From Coenobita brevimanus (Eukaryota > Arthropoda > Malacostraca > Decapoda > Coenobitidae): DNA of 64,000 nt. The translations under genes and the position numbers were made by a program. The notes under the pieces were generated by a model. It did not search any database and was not told where the DNA came from. It worked only from the letters and a program-made list of their open reading frames with translations. Below, one piece after another: positions 11,643 to 22,097 of this stretch. The number at the start of each line of letters is the position of its first letter. Positions within the stretch are counted from its first letter, which is position 1. Where the stretch lies: NCBI GenBank assembly GCA_032717465.1, contig CM064715.1:37083604-37147603 (forward strand). Reading direction: 5' to 3'.

Positions 11643-11793
11643 TCATTAAATAGTATTAAGGAATAAAGGGGTAATGCGATATGATTCATATATATAAATA
11701 ACCCTGTATCATTTCATAGTAGTAGGGATTGAAGGGGTTAATCTGTAGTATGATTTATATATATGGCCAAATCCTGTATCATTTAATAGTAAT
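11643..11793. repeat. Two-unit imperfect tandem repeat
   Basis: About 75 bp occurs twice, each unit with TATGATT-ATATATA, CCTGTATCATTT and ATAGTA. It lies in the AT-rich interruption of the transposase. Confidence 0.6.
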
Positions 11794-12180
11794 ATAAAAC
11801 AGCTACACATTGCGCACCTGGTTTTCCCCCCTCCATTGTGCAACGGGGACGGCCGCTCCGATGCTGGTTGTGTGTGGAGCCTGTGTCGCTGGATCCACCT
11901 TGCCACTGTCGGTTTCGATATCCCGGGTCGTCTTGAAATTTCTGCATTACTCAGGCCCTCAATATGCAGAGCGATAATGGCTCCACGCGTGTTCTGCTAA
12001 GTTTCCATAATGACTGACACCGCCATGCCATACTGCATCCATATCAACTCCGAAGCACCAATTAGCAATATGACACTGTTACCGATACACCTGTGAACCC
12101 TTCTCAAACATAGTTCTTATGATACTTGTCAGTATGGGAATGGAAAATATAGTTTTATAATATATATTTTATACAGAATG

Positions 12181-12184
<4 letters not shown>

Positions 12185-12242
<58 letters not shown>

Positions 12243-12396
12243 ATCTATCTATCTATAGACAGATAGATATAGATACAGATAGTTATATAGAGATAGATAG
12301 ATAGAGGTACTGTGTATATATATACTGTATATAGACAGATAGATACAGATATAGATATAGACAGATATAGACAGATAGATAGATAGATAGATATAG
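12185..12396. repeat. (CA)n followed by GATA/TATC microsatellite
   Basis: (CA)n to 12240, then TATC units turning into GATA units to 12396, partly palindromic. It abuts the 3' end of the minus-strand RTE-like LINE. Confidence 0.95.
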
Positions 12397-12467
12397 CCCG
12401 ACGCCCTAATCCCGCAAAAGGTGGCCGCAGACAAAACGCCACCAAGTCGCTGTCACCCACCATTTGA

Positions 12468-14000
12468 CTACCTTCCCCCCAGCTCACTCCCCCCCTCCCT
12501 CATATACCTCTCAACTCCATCCCTCCACCTCATCCTTGGTCTACCACTTCCTCTCCCTCCCTCCACCTCACCTACATACACCCTTTTAGTCAGTCTTACA
12601 TTCTCCATTCTCTCCACATGTCCAAACCACCTCAGTGTATTTCTCCTACTCTTTTCAACCACATCCACATCCACCCCACAAAGTTCCTACACTTCTTCAT
12701 TCGTCAACCTGTCCCTCCATGTCACTCCACATGCTCCTCTCAAGTAACTCATTTCCACTTCTCTCACTCTTGACTTGTTCCCCTCTTGCAAGGTCCACGC
12801 CTTGCTTCCATACGTCAGGGTAGGGATCACAATACTATCATGCAGTGACTTCTTAACTTCCATATTCACCTCCCTGTTTCTCATCACTGCTTTCAGTGAA
12901 CCAACAACCTTCCTACCCTGCTGTACCCTTTCACGTACTGCATCCCCCAAAGTTCCATCCTTACCCATCACACTACCCAAGTACTTGAATGCACTCACAG
13001 TCTCCATATTCTCACCATCCAACCTCACTGTACATTCTGTGACTTCATTCCTCTCAAACATCAAACCTTTACTCTTGTTTATATTAACTTTCAGATTCCT
13101 ATACACTGTCCCAAATTCATTCACCAAACCTTGCAACTCCCATTCATCTTCACTCAACAATACTGTATCATCAGCAAACAGCGACACTGGAATCTTCCAC
13201 ACCTCACCCTCATTCATTAGAGCCACCCCTACATCCACTGCCCTACCTTGCACTTCCTTTACAACACCATCCATGTATATTTTAAACAGCCGTGGAGACA
13301 TCACACAACCCTGTTTCAGTCCCACATTGAGATCAAAGAACTCACCCAGCTCACCATCCACTCGCACCGTAGCCCTAACTCCTTCGTACATACTCCTCAC
13401 AGCACTCAACAATTTCCCCTCCGCTCCATATATTCTTAATACCTTCCACATACCATGCCTATCTCTTCTGTCATTAGCTTTCTCCAAGTCCATGAAGGCA
13501 GCATACACTTTCTTTCCCTTCTCTAGATACTTCTCCACTAAACATCTTAGAACAAATATCAGATCTACACAGCCTTTTCCCTTCCTAAATCCCCCCTGTT
13601 CTTCTCCAACTAGCTCCTCTGTCATATGCCTAACCCTATCAATGAGTGTTCTACCATATATTTTTCCAGTCACACTAAGAAGGCAAATACCCCTATGGTT
13701 ACCACATACTTCTCTCTCCCCTTTTCCTTTGTATAAAGGAACAATTATACCTGATTTCCAGTCCTCTGGAACCCTTCCCTCTTCCCAAGCCAATCTACAC
13801 AACTTCCATATCCACTCCACAACAGTGTCACCCCCATACCTCAGCATTTCACTACACACTCCATCAATTCCTGGTGCCTTTCCCAACTTGATCTTCTTCA
13901 TTGCTTCCACTACTTCCGCCCTACTGATCTCTTCCTCCTTCCTCTCATCTCTTCTTCTCCCAGCCATTCCCCAACCACTTATACTCTCTCACTCTCTACA
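12468..14000 (-). pseudogene. RTE-like reverse transcriptase and C-terminal region
   Basis: RT copies the element RNA at the nicked target. Blocks in order: KLGKAPGIDGVCSEML (near 13880), GIIVPLYKGKGE, EEQGGFRKGKGC (near 13590), AFMDLEKAND (near 13490), LKQGCVMSPRLF (near 13310), the catalytic SLFADDTVLL (near 13180), and FKYLGSVMGKDG. The C-terminal part has LTYGSKAWTL and, beyond a TAG at 12687-12689 that leaves the frame unchanged, RWFGHVERM and GRPRMRWRD. The ORF from 13967 to the stop is 426 residues. The large open frame on the opposite strand here is a shadow. Confidence 0.88.
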
Positions 14001-14079
14001 TTCAACAAATCCTCAAAGTGCTCCTTCCACTTCCTCAATTTCTCTCTCTTCTCCACCAACAATCTATTATTCCTATCTT

Positions 14080-15400
14080 TCACTCCCCTACTATTTCCCC
14101 TTCACACTGCCTTACTTTCTTTACCTCCTTCCAAAACAATTTCTTCCTCCATTTCACACTCAGATTCCTCCCAAACTCTTCATCCACTTTCTTCATACTC
14201 TCCTTCACCAGTCTCTTCACCTCCCTTCTCCTGCTTACATATACCTCTCTCTTCTCTCTCTCATCTTCTCCCCTACCTCTACTCGCTAGCCATTCACTAT
14301 ATGCCTTCTTCTTTTGTTCCACAGCTCGTTTCACCTCATCATTCAGCCATGCTGTCCCTTGCACACCTCTGCATCTCCTCCTCACTCTACAAACCACCCC
14401 ATGTACTGCGCCTATCTCTTCCGTGAATATCTTACATACGTCTTCCACCCCTTCCAGCTGCTCTAACTCATACCTTCCCAATCTTTCTTCCACTATGCTC
14501 TTATACTCTGCCATTTTCTCACTATCTTGCAGCTTCTTCACTCTTCTCACAGGAGCTGTTTCCTCCTGTCTTCCCCTTCGTCTCTTCAACCATTTTCTTT
14601 GCAACTTTACATTGGCCATCACTAAGTGATGGTCCGAGACTCCATTCCCCCACCCTCTCCACACACTTGCATCCAACACTTGTCTTCTCATTCGCTCATC
14701 CACACACACGTAGTCTATCATTGCTTTTCGTTCAACAAGTTCACCATCCATCCCCCTCATTACTTTCCACGTATACCTGTGGATCATCTTATGCCGAAAA
14801 TAGGTGTTAGCTATTGCCAACCACTTACCAGCACAGATGTCCACCAAAGCACTACCATTCCCATCTACTTCAGCTTCCATACCCCACTGACCAACCACTC
14901 CATCCACTCGTACATTCCCAACTTTGCCATTCATGTCTCCAATCAAAAACACTCTCTCGCTCCTCTCAAACTTGTCCATACATGCTTCTACACTCGGCCA
15001 AAACTCATCTTTCACTCTTGCCACTCGGTCCTCTGTCAGCGCATACGCACATACAATCGTCCACGCTTGTATACCTACTTTCATCCTCACCCATACAATC
15101 CTTGCACCCACTGTTCCATACTCTCTTATAGTCTCCTTCCATTTCTTGCATATCATTAGACATACTCCCTCTCTTGCCCTGTCATTCTCAGTAACTCCCG
15201 CACATATACCTAAACCATAATTCCCATTCTCTCACTCTTCACCTCGCCATTTAGTTTCAGTCAATCCACATATATCCACTCTCGCATCCTCAAGCACCTG
15301 AACAATGTCTCTCTCTATCACTTCATCATTCACTCCTCTCACATTCCATGTCCCCACCCTCAGAATATCCTTTGTCCGTTCCCTAGTCGTCAACGTATGG
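14080..15400 (-). pseudogene. RTE-like apurinic endonuclease domain
   Basis: This domain nicks the target to start retrotransposition. It starts near 15375 with VGTWNVRGVNDE, then ICGLTETKW (near 15255), a TGA at about 15225-15227, and from 15156 an open frame of 358 residues. Conserved parts are VFLIGDMNGKVG (near 14945), YTWK..., IDYVCVDERM (near 14720) and GVSDHHLVMA (near 14630), the usual N/D/H catalytic set. A basic linker leads to the RT, reached by one frame change. Confidence 0.85.
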
Positions 15401-15479
15401 TCCGTCCTGGTCCAAGGCGCTTTATTTGCTTGTTTAGTTAGTTCTTTTTACGGGGTGGGGCACTAACCCACCATCAACC

Positions 15480-15512
15480 CTTTTAGTTGCCTCGTACGAC
15501 AAGCAGGGATAC
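15480..15512 (-). other. Conserved 5' leader of RTE-like LINE
   Basis: The minus strand reads TATCCCTGCTTGTCGTACGA then GGCAACTAAAAGGG, closely matching 36332-36365 in the other RTE-like element although the coding parts have diverged. Confidence 0.7.
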
Positions 15513-15553
15513 TGGGGAAGTATTCTTGAAACCCCCCTACCCCCAGGGGGTAG

Positions 15554-15554
<1 letters not shown>

Positions 15555-15620
<66 letters not shown>
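15555..15620. repeat. (TA)n microsatellite
   Basis: Perfect TA run beyond the 5' end of the RTE-like LINE. Between it and 16020 I see no genes. Confidence 0.95.
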
Positions 15621-15626
<6 letters not shown>

Positions 15627-16029
15627 ACCCAAAGCCCAAAGAAAAGGAATTATTATAGTTCTTTTTCAATATTAGTATTCTAGTTTCGCGCAAGAACTAC
15701 TGATGGTGCTGTATGCTAGCATGCATTTTATGATGGATGCAGTGGTAGTTTTCCCATCTTTCTCTATACGGACTTTGTTTTACGTTGTGCATCAGTTATC
15801 TATATACTGATGATTGTATAATGCTTTCATACAAGTAATGTTATTTTTACTATAAGCCCTACAGTAGAAGGTACGGTAACGTTTCAAGATATCACCGTCA
15901 GTGTTAGTTGATACGTCTCCCACGCAGGAGCACCAACCCTTCGGAGATAGCAACCATTGTCCTGTTCGTTTTCGTATCTATCAGACCACTGAGTAACGAT
16001 AGCTTTTTTTGTACTACTATACATCATCA

Positions 16030-16537
16030 GGTTCGAGAGGCTCTGAAGCTTTCTGGTGAAGTGATGAAGCACAAGTATGATGCCAAGGCAAGTGAGGTGA
16101 GCTTCAAGATGGTGACAAAGTTTGACAACTCAATCCTCAGCAGAAGAAGGGACAGTCACTGAAGCCCATGGGAAGCAGAGCCCATGGGATGGGCCCTACA
16201 TTGTGATGGACCGCCTGTCAGACGTAATGTACTGTTTCAGGGAGGCAGGAAGTCTCTCCCAGAGGTGGTGCACGTAAATTGTCTGTGGCAGTACCATGGG
16301 CCAGGACAGTACAGCTGGGACGTCTCCAAGGAAACATGCACCCCCATGGCAGATGATGTCGAAGAGGACCAAGGAGCTGAAGCAGGAGAGGATGGTGATA
16401 ATTTCCCAAGGGAAGAAGTGATTCTGGAAGAGGACCAGGTCATTCCAGAAGTGGACTGTGTGGAGGAGAAAGGACGTCATCGAAAGCGGCATAGGAGAAG
16501 ACCAGATAAGTTGGAGGACTATTATGTGTATAATTAA
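16030..16537 (+). pseudogene. Integrase C-terminal tail of the split gypsy element
   Basis: The reading VREALKLSGEVMKHKYDAKAS continues where the left part stops near 8375. It includes the GPY/F-like region (WEAEPMG...YIVMDR in another frame, EVVHVNCLWQYHGPGQYSW near 16270) and an acidic then basic tail (EEDQGAEAGEDGD, KGRHRKRHRRRPDKLEDYY) to the stop at 16537. One stop and a frame change occur near 16160-16200. Confidence 0.7.
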
Positions 16538-16600
16538 ATGATTAGTTTTGATTAAGGATTATTGTATACACTGTGTGGTTTTTTGGGACGACAAAAATAC

Positions 16601-16614
16601 TAGGGAGGGGTAAG
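16601..16614 (+). other. Polypurine tract
   Basis: TAGGGAGGGGTAAG stands directly before TGTTGAG, as expected for plus-strand priming next to a gypsy 3' LTR. Confidence 0.6.
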
Positions 16615-16796
16615 TGTTGAGAAGCGGGATTTGCTAAATAGAAGGTACTGGAAAGTTCTCAGTACTTCTCGTATTTTTCTCAGTTACATGTCAGAGTTGC
16701 CAGTTCACATGCTATTTGCGAACGGACGTGTTTTGTAAAGTTATAAAATTATATTAAATTCCTCCCTGTGGCGGGAGGGACACAATCTGGCCGCAC
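16615..16796 (+). repeat. 3' LTR of the split gypsy element, truncated
   Basis: It begins TGTTGAGAAGCGGG after the polypurine tract. No CA end with matching tip is visible before the inverted-repeat family starts at about 16797, so the LTR is cut off. Confidence 0.5.
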
Positions 16797-19240
16797 TATG
16801 GGATGGTACAGTTAACTCCAATTCTAACGAGTACAGAGGGTGGTGTGTTTGGTGAAATGTGGCACTACTGTGTTTGTTTATATCGTAGTGTGAATAGGCA
16901 GACCCGGCAGAGCTTCCCCTTCGTTACAGTATCTAGTACCCATAAAAGCAATGTTCTGTCAAGTCATACTCTGTCTGCAAATCAAAGTGTTTGCCACGTA
17001 TGTATAGTAGAGGGTAGAGAGAAAAACAAATAGCAATGACATTGGCTCCCACTGTTTCTCTGACAAGAGATGACTGTGAGGCGAAGTGGAACGGAGGGGA
17101 GGGGGGACAGGTGGTGGGGGAGCATGTATCGAATGTCGTTATTCGCCTAGAAATACGAAGAGTGTGATTAGACAGATGTTCTGAGGTGATCTGTAACTCC
17201 GTATGCAATAACGTGTATTGGATGAATGTCGGAGTCTTAATGTTCGTCATACAGTGTGGGAACAAATGTAGTGGAGCATAAATGTTAGAATGTGTGATGT
17301 CCGGTGTCTTGAAACGTGGTTCACCTGAGTCTAGTGAGTGTGCAACTCAACTGCTGTAATATTTTTGCGGCGGAACCAGGGTAGCCATAAATAATTCATG
17401 ATTAAGCACGTGACGCAACGGTCATGCCATGTTGTGCATCATCCAGTCTCTTTTATTGTGAGGAAAAATAATCGTTATATTCGCAAACCATGGTATAAGT
17501 AGACGTCTTGCTGCATAGGATTATAGCTACTTTCAGTGTTGGACAGCAATTGGCTTGTTGTGCGAAAATGTTGTGCAGTCACCATACTGATGGATCACGC
17601 AGAGGTAATGAGTATTTACATAATGAATGCATATCTTGTATTATAATAACTGAATAACGATGTTATGCATGTTCAGTCCAAAAATGATGTCGCTTTCTTC
17701 GAGGTGCTGTTTCATTAGTCTGGATAGTTGTGACACAACATCCACAAACATTGATCATCGTTTATCATATTTTCATACATTAGTTTTCATACAAGTATTA
17801 CACATGCAGGCCCTCCTTAGCTCCAGACGCATTACGGTATACTATTAATTGTGTGTCTACACTCGCACACTGTTCATCCAGAGGGAGCAATATTTCCTAG
17901 ACCAACACCAAGCATCACTTTTGTTGGTGATGGTCATCCTCCCACCTGCCCACCTCCTCACTCGCTCCTACTCCACAACAGTCCACTTCCACACACACCT
18001 TACCACCAAGCAGGGTAGTCAAGCCCTCCCACCCTCTCTGTTCCTGCAACATTTCCTTCCTCTGCTAATACCCCGATCCACTGACCAACCTCTCCACAAT
18101 TCCCCCCTTACCTACCAAATATTCTATTTCTAACTGCCTAGGGAATATCGTTGTCAGTGTTCAGCGTCATGGGGCATGGCATCACAGCTATCCGTAATAT
18201 CAAAATCTATTGTCGAATTTATTTTGAATCTCGTATGATGGCTCTAAACAAGTATACCATAACGACGTTTTGCTTCGCATCTACAGTCACCACCACCACA
18301 GTGTCCGGCGCAATACACGTCATGATATTTTAGGTCCTGCTTCCCTTTGTCCTACGATTGATATACTATGTGTGTCCAGTGTCTGTCATGAACTTGCAAG
18401 GATAGTATCGGGCCAGTATTCACTGTTACAGAGGCATTTCAGTGGCGTGGTTTTGCTAGGAAAATTACGTAGTCTAGCCTTGTATGTGCAGGGGTCCAGT
18501 AACGCAACTGGCCAATCCAGATCCATGCTAACCCAGTAAATGACGTCTGCAATGCTTGTGTGCGATAAACGGACATATAACGACCTGCAACACTGGGAAC
18601 ATTATGCATGTCTGTCTGTTGTCTGCCATTATAACACAAGGTTTTAGTATGTGGCCACGGCTTCACAAAATATATCGGTGGCGTGGTGGCGTGTAAAACT
18701 GTGTATAGTCTACGTGTGTTTGTGCTGGGAGTCTGGTAATTCACTTCACCTACTTATTCACACTTATGCCAAGATTGCAGCCAAAGTCGCGGTTTTGGTG
18801 GCTATACTGACTGACCATTGAACACTCTTTCACCTCCCAGCAGTCTGAATGAGATCCTGTTTTCAACCAATAGAAACATTAAGTAATACGGTGAATATTT
18901 AAAGTATGGATTGTTTTATGCACCGTGTCATCATACAGGCTGATACAGTATAACACAGCCAAGGATAAACTGGACCTACGGTAGGATAGAGGTTGAGTGC
19001 TGCAGGAGCGTCCGGATAAACATAACCAACACTGGTGCACCCGCACATGGATGGTAAAACCCAACCACCGCGCTTTAGGCAAAATATCCTCGGGCTCTGA
19101 AGCTACCCCACGTCATCCAGGAGATTTACACAAAGTCATTGATAAGGCTGTAATCTCGTCGTAGTGATGCGATATGATAAGGAAGTCAATAGCAGGTCTC
19201 GTAACCTATTATAGGAGGAAAGGTCGGAATTTTGTTAGAA
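16797..19240 (+). repeat. Dispersed non-coding repeat, copy A
   Basis: Homologous in inverted orientation to 34543-36310: ACGAGTACAGAGGGTGGTGT (16829) pairs with 36240-36262, the segment with CTTAGCTCCAGACGCATTA (17815) pairs with about 35240-35258, and the inner end AGGTCGGAATTTTG (19222) pairs with 34543-34553. Copy A holds about 700 bp (about 17898-18601) that copy B lacks. No ORF in it shows family features, so its class is unknown. Confidence 0.8.
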
Positions 19241-19250
19241 AGAGAGAAAG

Positions 19251-19267
19251 GGTCTCTCTCTCTCCTT

Positions 19268-19309
<42 letters not shown>

Positions 19310-19335
19310 CGAAAGAGAGGGAGAGACACTCTCTG
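19251..19335. repeat. Palindromic (TA)n module
   Basis: GGTCTCTCTCTCTCCTTCC, then (TA)n at 19270-19308, then AACGAAAGAGAGGGAGAGAC. The arms are imperfect inverted repeats around the TA core. The same arms flank the errantivirus-like provirus. Confidence 0.65.
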
Positions 19336-19339
19336 TCTC

Positions 19340-20058
19340 TCTCTCCAGATCCATTATACTATTTAATCGTGTGTCTACACCCACACACTGCTCATCCAGA
19401 GGGAGCACTATTTCCTAGACCAACACCAAGCATCACTTATGTTGGTGATGGCCATACTCCCACCTGCCCACCACCTCACTCGCTCCTACTCCACAACAAT
19501 CCACTTCGACACACACACCTTACCACCAAACATGGTAGTCAAACCCTCCCACTCTTTCTGTTCCTGCAACACTTCCTTCCTCTGCTAATACCCTGTCCCA
19601 CTGACCAACCTCTCCACAATTCCCCCCTTACCTACCAAATATTCTATTTCTAACTGCCTTGGTTATTTCGTTTTCATTGTTCAGCGTCATGGGGCATGGC
19701 ATCACAGATATCCGTAATATCAAAATCTATTGTCGAATTTATTTTGAATCTCGTATGATGGCTGTAAACAAGGATACCATAACGACGTTTCGCTTCGCAT
19801 CTACAATCACCACCACCACAGTGTCCGGCGCAATACACGTCATGATATTTTAGGTCCTGCTTCCTTTTGTCCTACGATTGATATACTACAGTATGTGTGT
19901 CCAGTGTCTGTCATGAACTTGCAAGGATAGTATCGGGCCAGTATTCACTGTTACAGAGGCACTTCAGTGGTGTGGTTTTGCTAGGAAAATTGCGTAGTCT
20001 AGCCTTGTATGTGCAGGGGTCCAGTAACGCAACTGACCAATCTAGATCCATGCTAACA
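19340..20058 (+). repeat. Partial third copy of the dispersed repeat
   Basis: Direct near-identical copy of about 17840-18535, for example the block GACCAACACCAAGCATCACT and the block TCGAATTTATTTTGAATCTC. It stops just before the palindrome arm at 20074. Confidence 0.85.
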
Positions 20059-20073
20059 CAATGGGGTCTCAAT

Positions 20074-20096
20074 CTCTTTCGTTATATATATATATA
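20074..20096 (+). repeat. Left arm of the interrupted (TA)n palindrome
   Basis: CTCAATCTCTTTCGTTATAT into (TA)n, the inverted counterpart of TATATAACGAAAGAGAG at 28582-28598. Together they look like one palindromic module split by the provirus. Confidence 0.6.
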
Positions 20097-20337
20097 TATA
20101 CTCCCTCCGCAATATGCCTACCCCCCCCCGATGTATATATGTCCCCCCCCAATGCATACATGCCCCCAATAAAATTGCTGACCTAGCACACTTTCCCACG
20201 CCTGAACGAGGGCGTTATTGCATCAGTTCTTAGCAGGCAGCCAAGACGGGCAGACTATTTTACTGTGAGCTTGTAATAAACTCCTTATCTAGCTGTTTGT
20301 ACACGGAGTTTCTATCACCAAAGTATTGCAAGTTACA
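20097..20337 (+). repeat. 5' LTR of the provirus
   Basis: Matches 28014-28251 over its full length and ends GCAAGTTACA. The first bases read TATAC where the 3' LTR has TGTAC, so the left tip has mutated. It carries AATAAA at 20170-20180 (CCCCCAATAAAATTGC) and again in GTAATAAACTCC near 20275, candidate polyadenylation signals. Confidence 0.9.
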
Positions 20338-20362
20338 TTTGGTAGCAACGGTGTTTCGAACC
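20338..20362 (+). other. Primer-binding site of the provirus
   Basis: TTTGGTAGCAACGGTG follows the LTR, then TTTCGAACC. The complement ends ...GTTGCTACCA and includes GGTTCGAAA, which looks like the T-arm of a tRNA, so the match may extend well beyond the usual 18 nt. Confidence 0.6.
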
Positions 20363-21093
20363 ATCAGATTCTGACCGCCTCCACCAATTTTTAGTGACAT
20401 CACAAGATACACGACGTCTCGCATCTCCCAGCCTCGCACCTCCTCAGTGCCTCTAGTGGTGTAATACCTGGCTGTGCTTTCTGAGTGTACAATTTTTCTC
20501 ACCAGTGCTCACCTCTCAAACAACCCCACCCACACGCCTTGTTCCTGACCGCAAGTGTCACCGTCGCAGACCTACGCACCTGTTGCACCTGTTCCCAGCA
20601 CCTGTTCCAAATTCATTATAACTCCTGCCCCCTCGGTGCCACTTATCACTGTCTGCCCACTGCCTGCCCACCACCATTCTCTGCATTTGCAACTCAACAG
20701 CTCTACACCTGCCTTGAACCAACATCTGCCCTCACAACCCTCCACCGGCCCCATCGCCGCCACACCCTGCCGTCACCCGCATCTGGTCTGCATTACAGAG
20801 CCTCCTAAGACCGCCACTCCCTGCCGGTGATTCATTGCGGTGTCTCTTCTCCTCTCCGCCCAGCTGTCTCTCCACCGCCGCCCAGCCTTGCCCCGCCCAG
20901 CCCCGCCCCAGCCCAGCTGTCTCTCCACCGCTGCCCCGCCTCGCCCCGCCTCGCCCCGCTCCGCTTGCACCACGGCAAATCGGACATATGATCCGCGATC
21001 CATGCAGGACATTTCGATAGCATTCGTACCTTTGCTGATTTTCGTACAGAACTCATCAGCCTTTGTTGCCAGCATTCAAATACCGCGTCTCTC
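20363..21093 (+). other. Provirus leader with GC-rich internal repeats
   Basis: Untranslated leader between PBS and gag. At about 20860-20965 the phrase CAGCTGTCTCTCCACCGC recurs among CCCCGCC units. Packaging or splice-donor signals would lie here but cannot be identified by eye. Confidence 0.55.
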
Positions 21094-21807
21094 ATGGGAT
21101 ACATTAATCTCCTGAACCAACTAGATGAGGACTTGTGAGTCCCAGCGCAATATGCCAAGCTCCGCGAAGCTGCCGCCGCCATGAAAGCAACTAGTAGCGA
21201 GATGCTCCAATTACTGGTAGGCACAAAATGGTTAGAAGGCAAGAATGGCGTTCCAATGCTTTCACTCACCAACTTTGCTGACTTAATTGGTTACCTGAGA
21301 TTCCTTCACTGGCTTACTCCTAAACAGCGAGAGCTAGCCTTGGAAATCGGTTTCAGTCCAGGAGATAAAATTATTCAGGTCACTAAAGCCATTCATGAAA
21401 GAACAGGTTCGAACTACAAGCGTCAGGGTACCACCCAACCCTTGGCCTCCTCAGTCTGTCACACCTCCACTACCCCAGACCAATCTCGCTCCCGTCCCAC
21501 CACACGCGGCAGACCTGCCACACATCGTTCTCCTACCGCAGGTCGTGATCAATCTAGCGCCCAACGGAACAGACAATCTTCGATTCTTTGCTGGCACTGT
21601 GGTCATCCTGGACATCGAGCATCCAGTTGCGACCGTACATACAGACGTCCTCACTCCCAAACCAGACAGCGTACGCCTTCCCGCTCATGTCGTCCACACT
21701 GCAAATACCACAAATCAAGCACGACTCACACCACTGAGGAATGTTGTTACCTCAACCGCCAACAGTCGGGGGAAGCGCCGCGCCCGTATCAGACCAATAT
21801 CACGTAG
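21094..21807 (+). pseudogene. gag of the provirus
   Basis: Structural protein of the particle. An ATG at 21094 opens a frame that is stopped by TGA at 21136-21138 and then continues unchanged through 21181-21807. The capsid part is short, followed by an Arg/Ser/Thr/Pro-rich region and one CCHC knuckle, CWHCGHPGHRASSC (near 21590), then a second Cys/His-rich stretch, CKYHKSSTTHTTEECC. Protease follows in the -1 frame, the usual gypsy arrangement. The true start may lie further upstream. Confidence 0.75.
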
Positions 21808-22097
21808 AACCAGAAACCCAACTCCCCATCCGCCATGTAGGTCCCATAACATCCTCGGGTTTAGTTATTCTCGGAAGCAGTCATGACATACCAACGTCAT
21901 TCTTCTTGGACACAGGATCTATAGTAAATCTCATCTCCGAAAATTCCTTACAAATTATTCATCGACATCACAACCACGTCAGTTTCCTAGAACCACCAGA
22001 CATTCACCTATGTGGTGCTGAAGGCTCAGAGTTTAAGGTTAAGAGAAGAGTCATCCTTGAAGTCAAACTCCAGAGATTTGCCCCCTATCCCCATTGA
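21741..22097 (+). pseudogene. Aspartic protease of the provirus
   Basis: The active-site motif FLDTGSIVNLIS lies near 21910. It overlaps the end of gag in the -1 frame. The downstream part of the domain and the RT continue in a different frame from about 22012, so the pro-RT junction carries a frame break. Confidence 0.75.

Larger units (their letters stand above)
10271..12008 (-). pseudogene. Tc1/mariner-like transposase, interrupted
   Basis: This family cuts and pastes its element at TA. Read on the minus strand from the ATG at 12008, an N-terminal helix-turn-helix (ALHIEGLSNAEISRRPGIS...TVARWIQRHRL, about 11965-11885) is followed, after an AT-rich interruption (about 11610-11820), by the second DNA-binding segment (AIQENPKRTAGTIR, near 11565). 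Next come WRRRNTR (near 11225), a probable intron, and the catalytic core. The three acidic residues are visible: D in SCDQQTF (near 11275), D in LVQDNSPIYTC (near 10580) and E in YLNPVEHIW (near 10485). An upstream stop (codon 4), a frame change near 10740 and the AT-rich interruption make it inactive. Terminal inverted repeats were not identified. Confidence 0.75.
12397..15520 (-). mobile_element. RTE-like LINE, nearly full length
   Basis: Endonuclease and reverse transcriptase lie in what was one ORF, preceded by a leader at 15480-15512 that matches the leader of the other RTE-like element at 36311. The 3' end reaches the GATA/TATC tract at 12396. Only a few lesions are seen: stops at about 15226 and 12688, and one frame change between 14080 and 13967. 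It lies inside the split gypsy element and is therefore younger than it. Confidence 0.8.
6864..16796 (+). mobile_element. Decayed Ty3/gypsy element split by nested insertions
   Basis: Gag zinc knuckles and most of the integrase lie at 6864-8375; the integrase tail, polypurine tract and 3' LTR start lie at 16030-16796. The left part ends and the right part begins at about the same point of the integrase, so the approximately 7.65 kb between them is best explained by later insertions. Protease, RT and RNase H are missing by an internal deletion near 7335. No 5' LTR was recognised. Confidence 0.65.

Noticed and set aside
12775..14289. 504-residue open frame on the plus strand
   Set aside because: It is the complement of the RTE-like RT and endonuclease on the minus strand; its Ser/Pro/Thr-rich product has no family features.
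20840..21115. GC-rich open frames on both strands in the provirus leader
   Set aside because: Low-complexity CCCCGCC repeats before gag; no conserved features in any frame.
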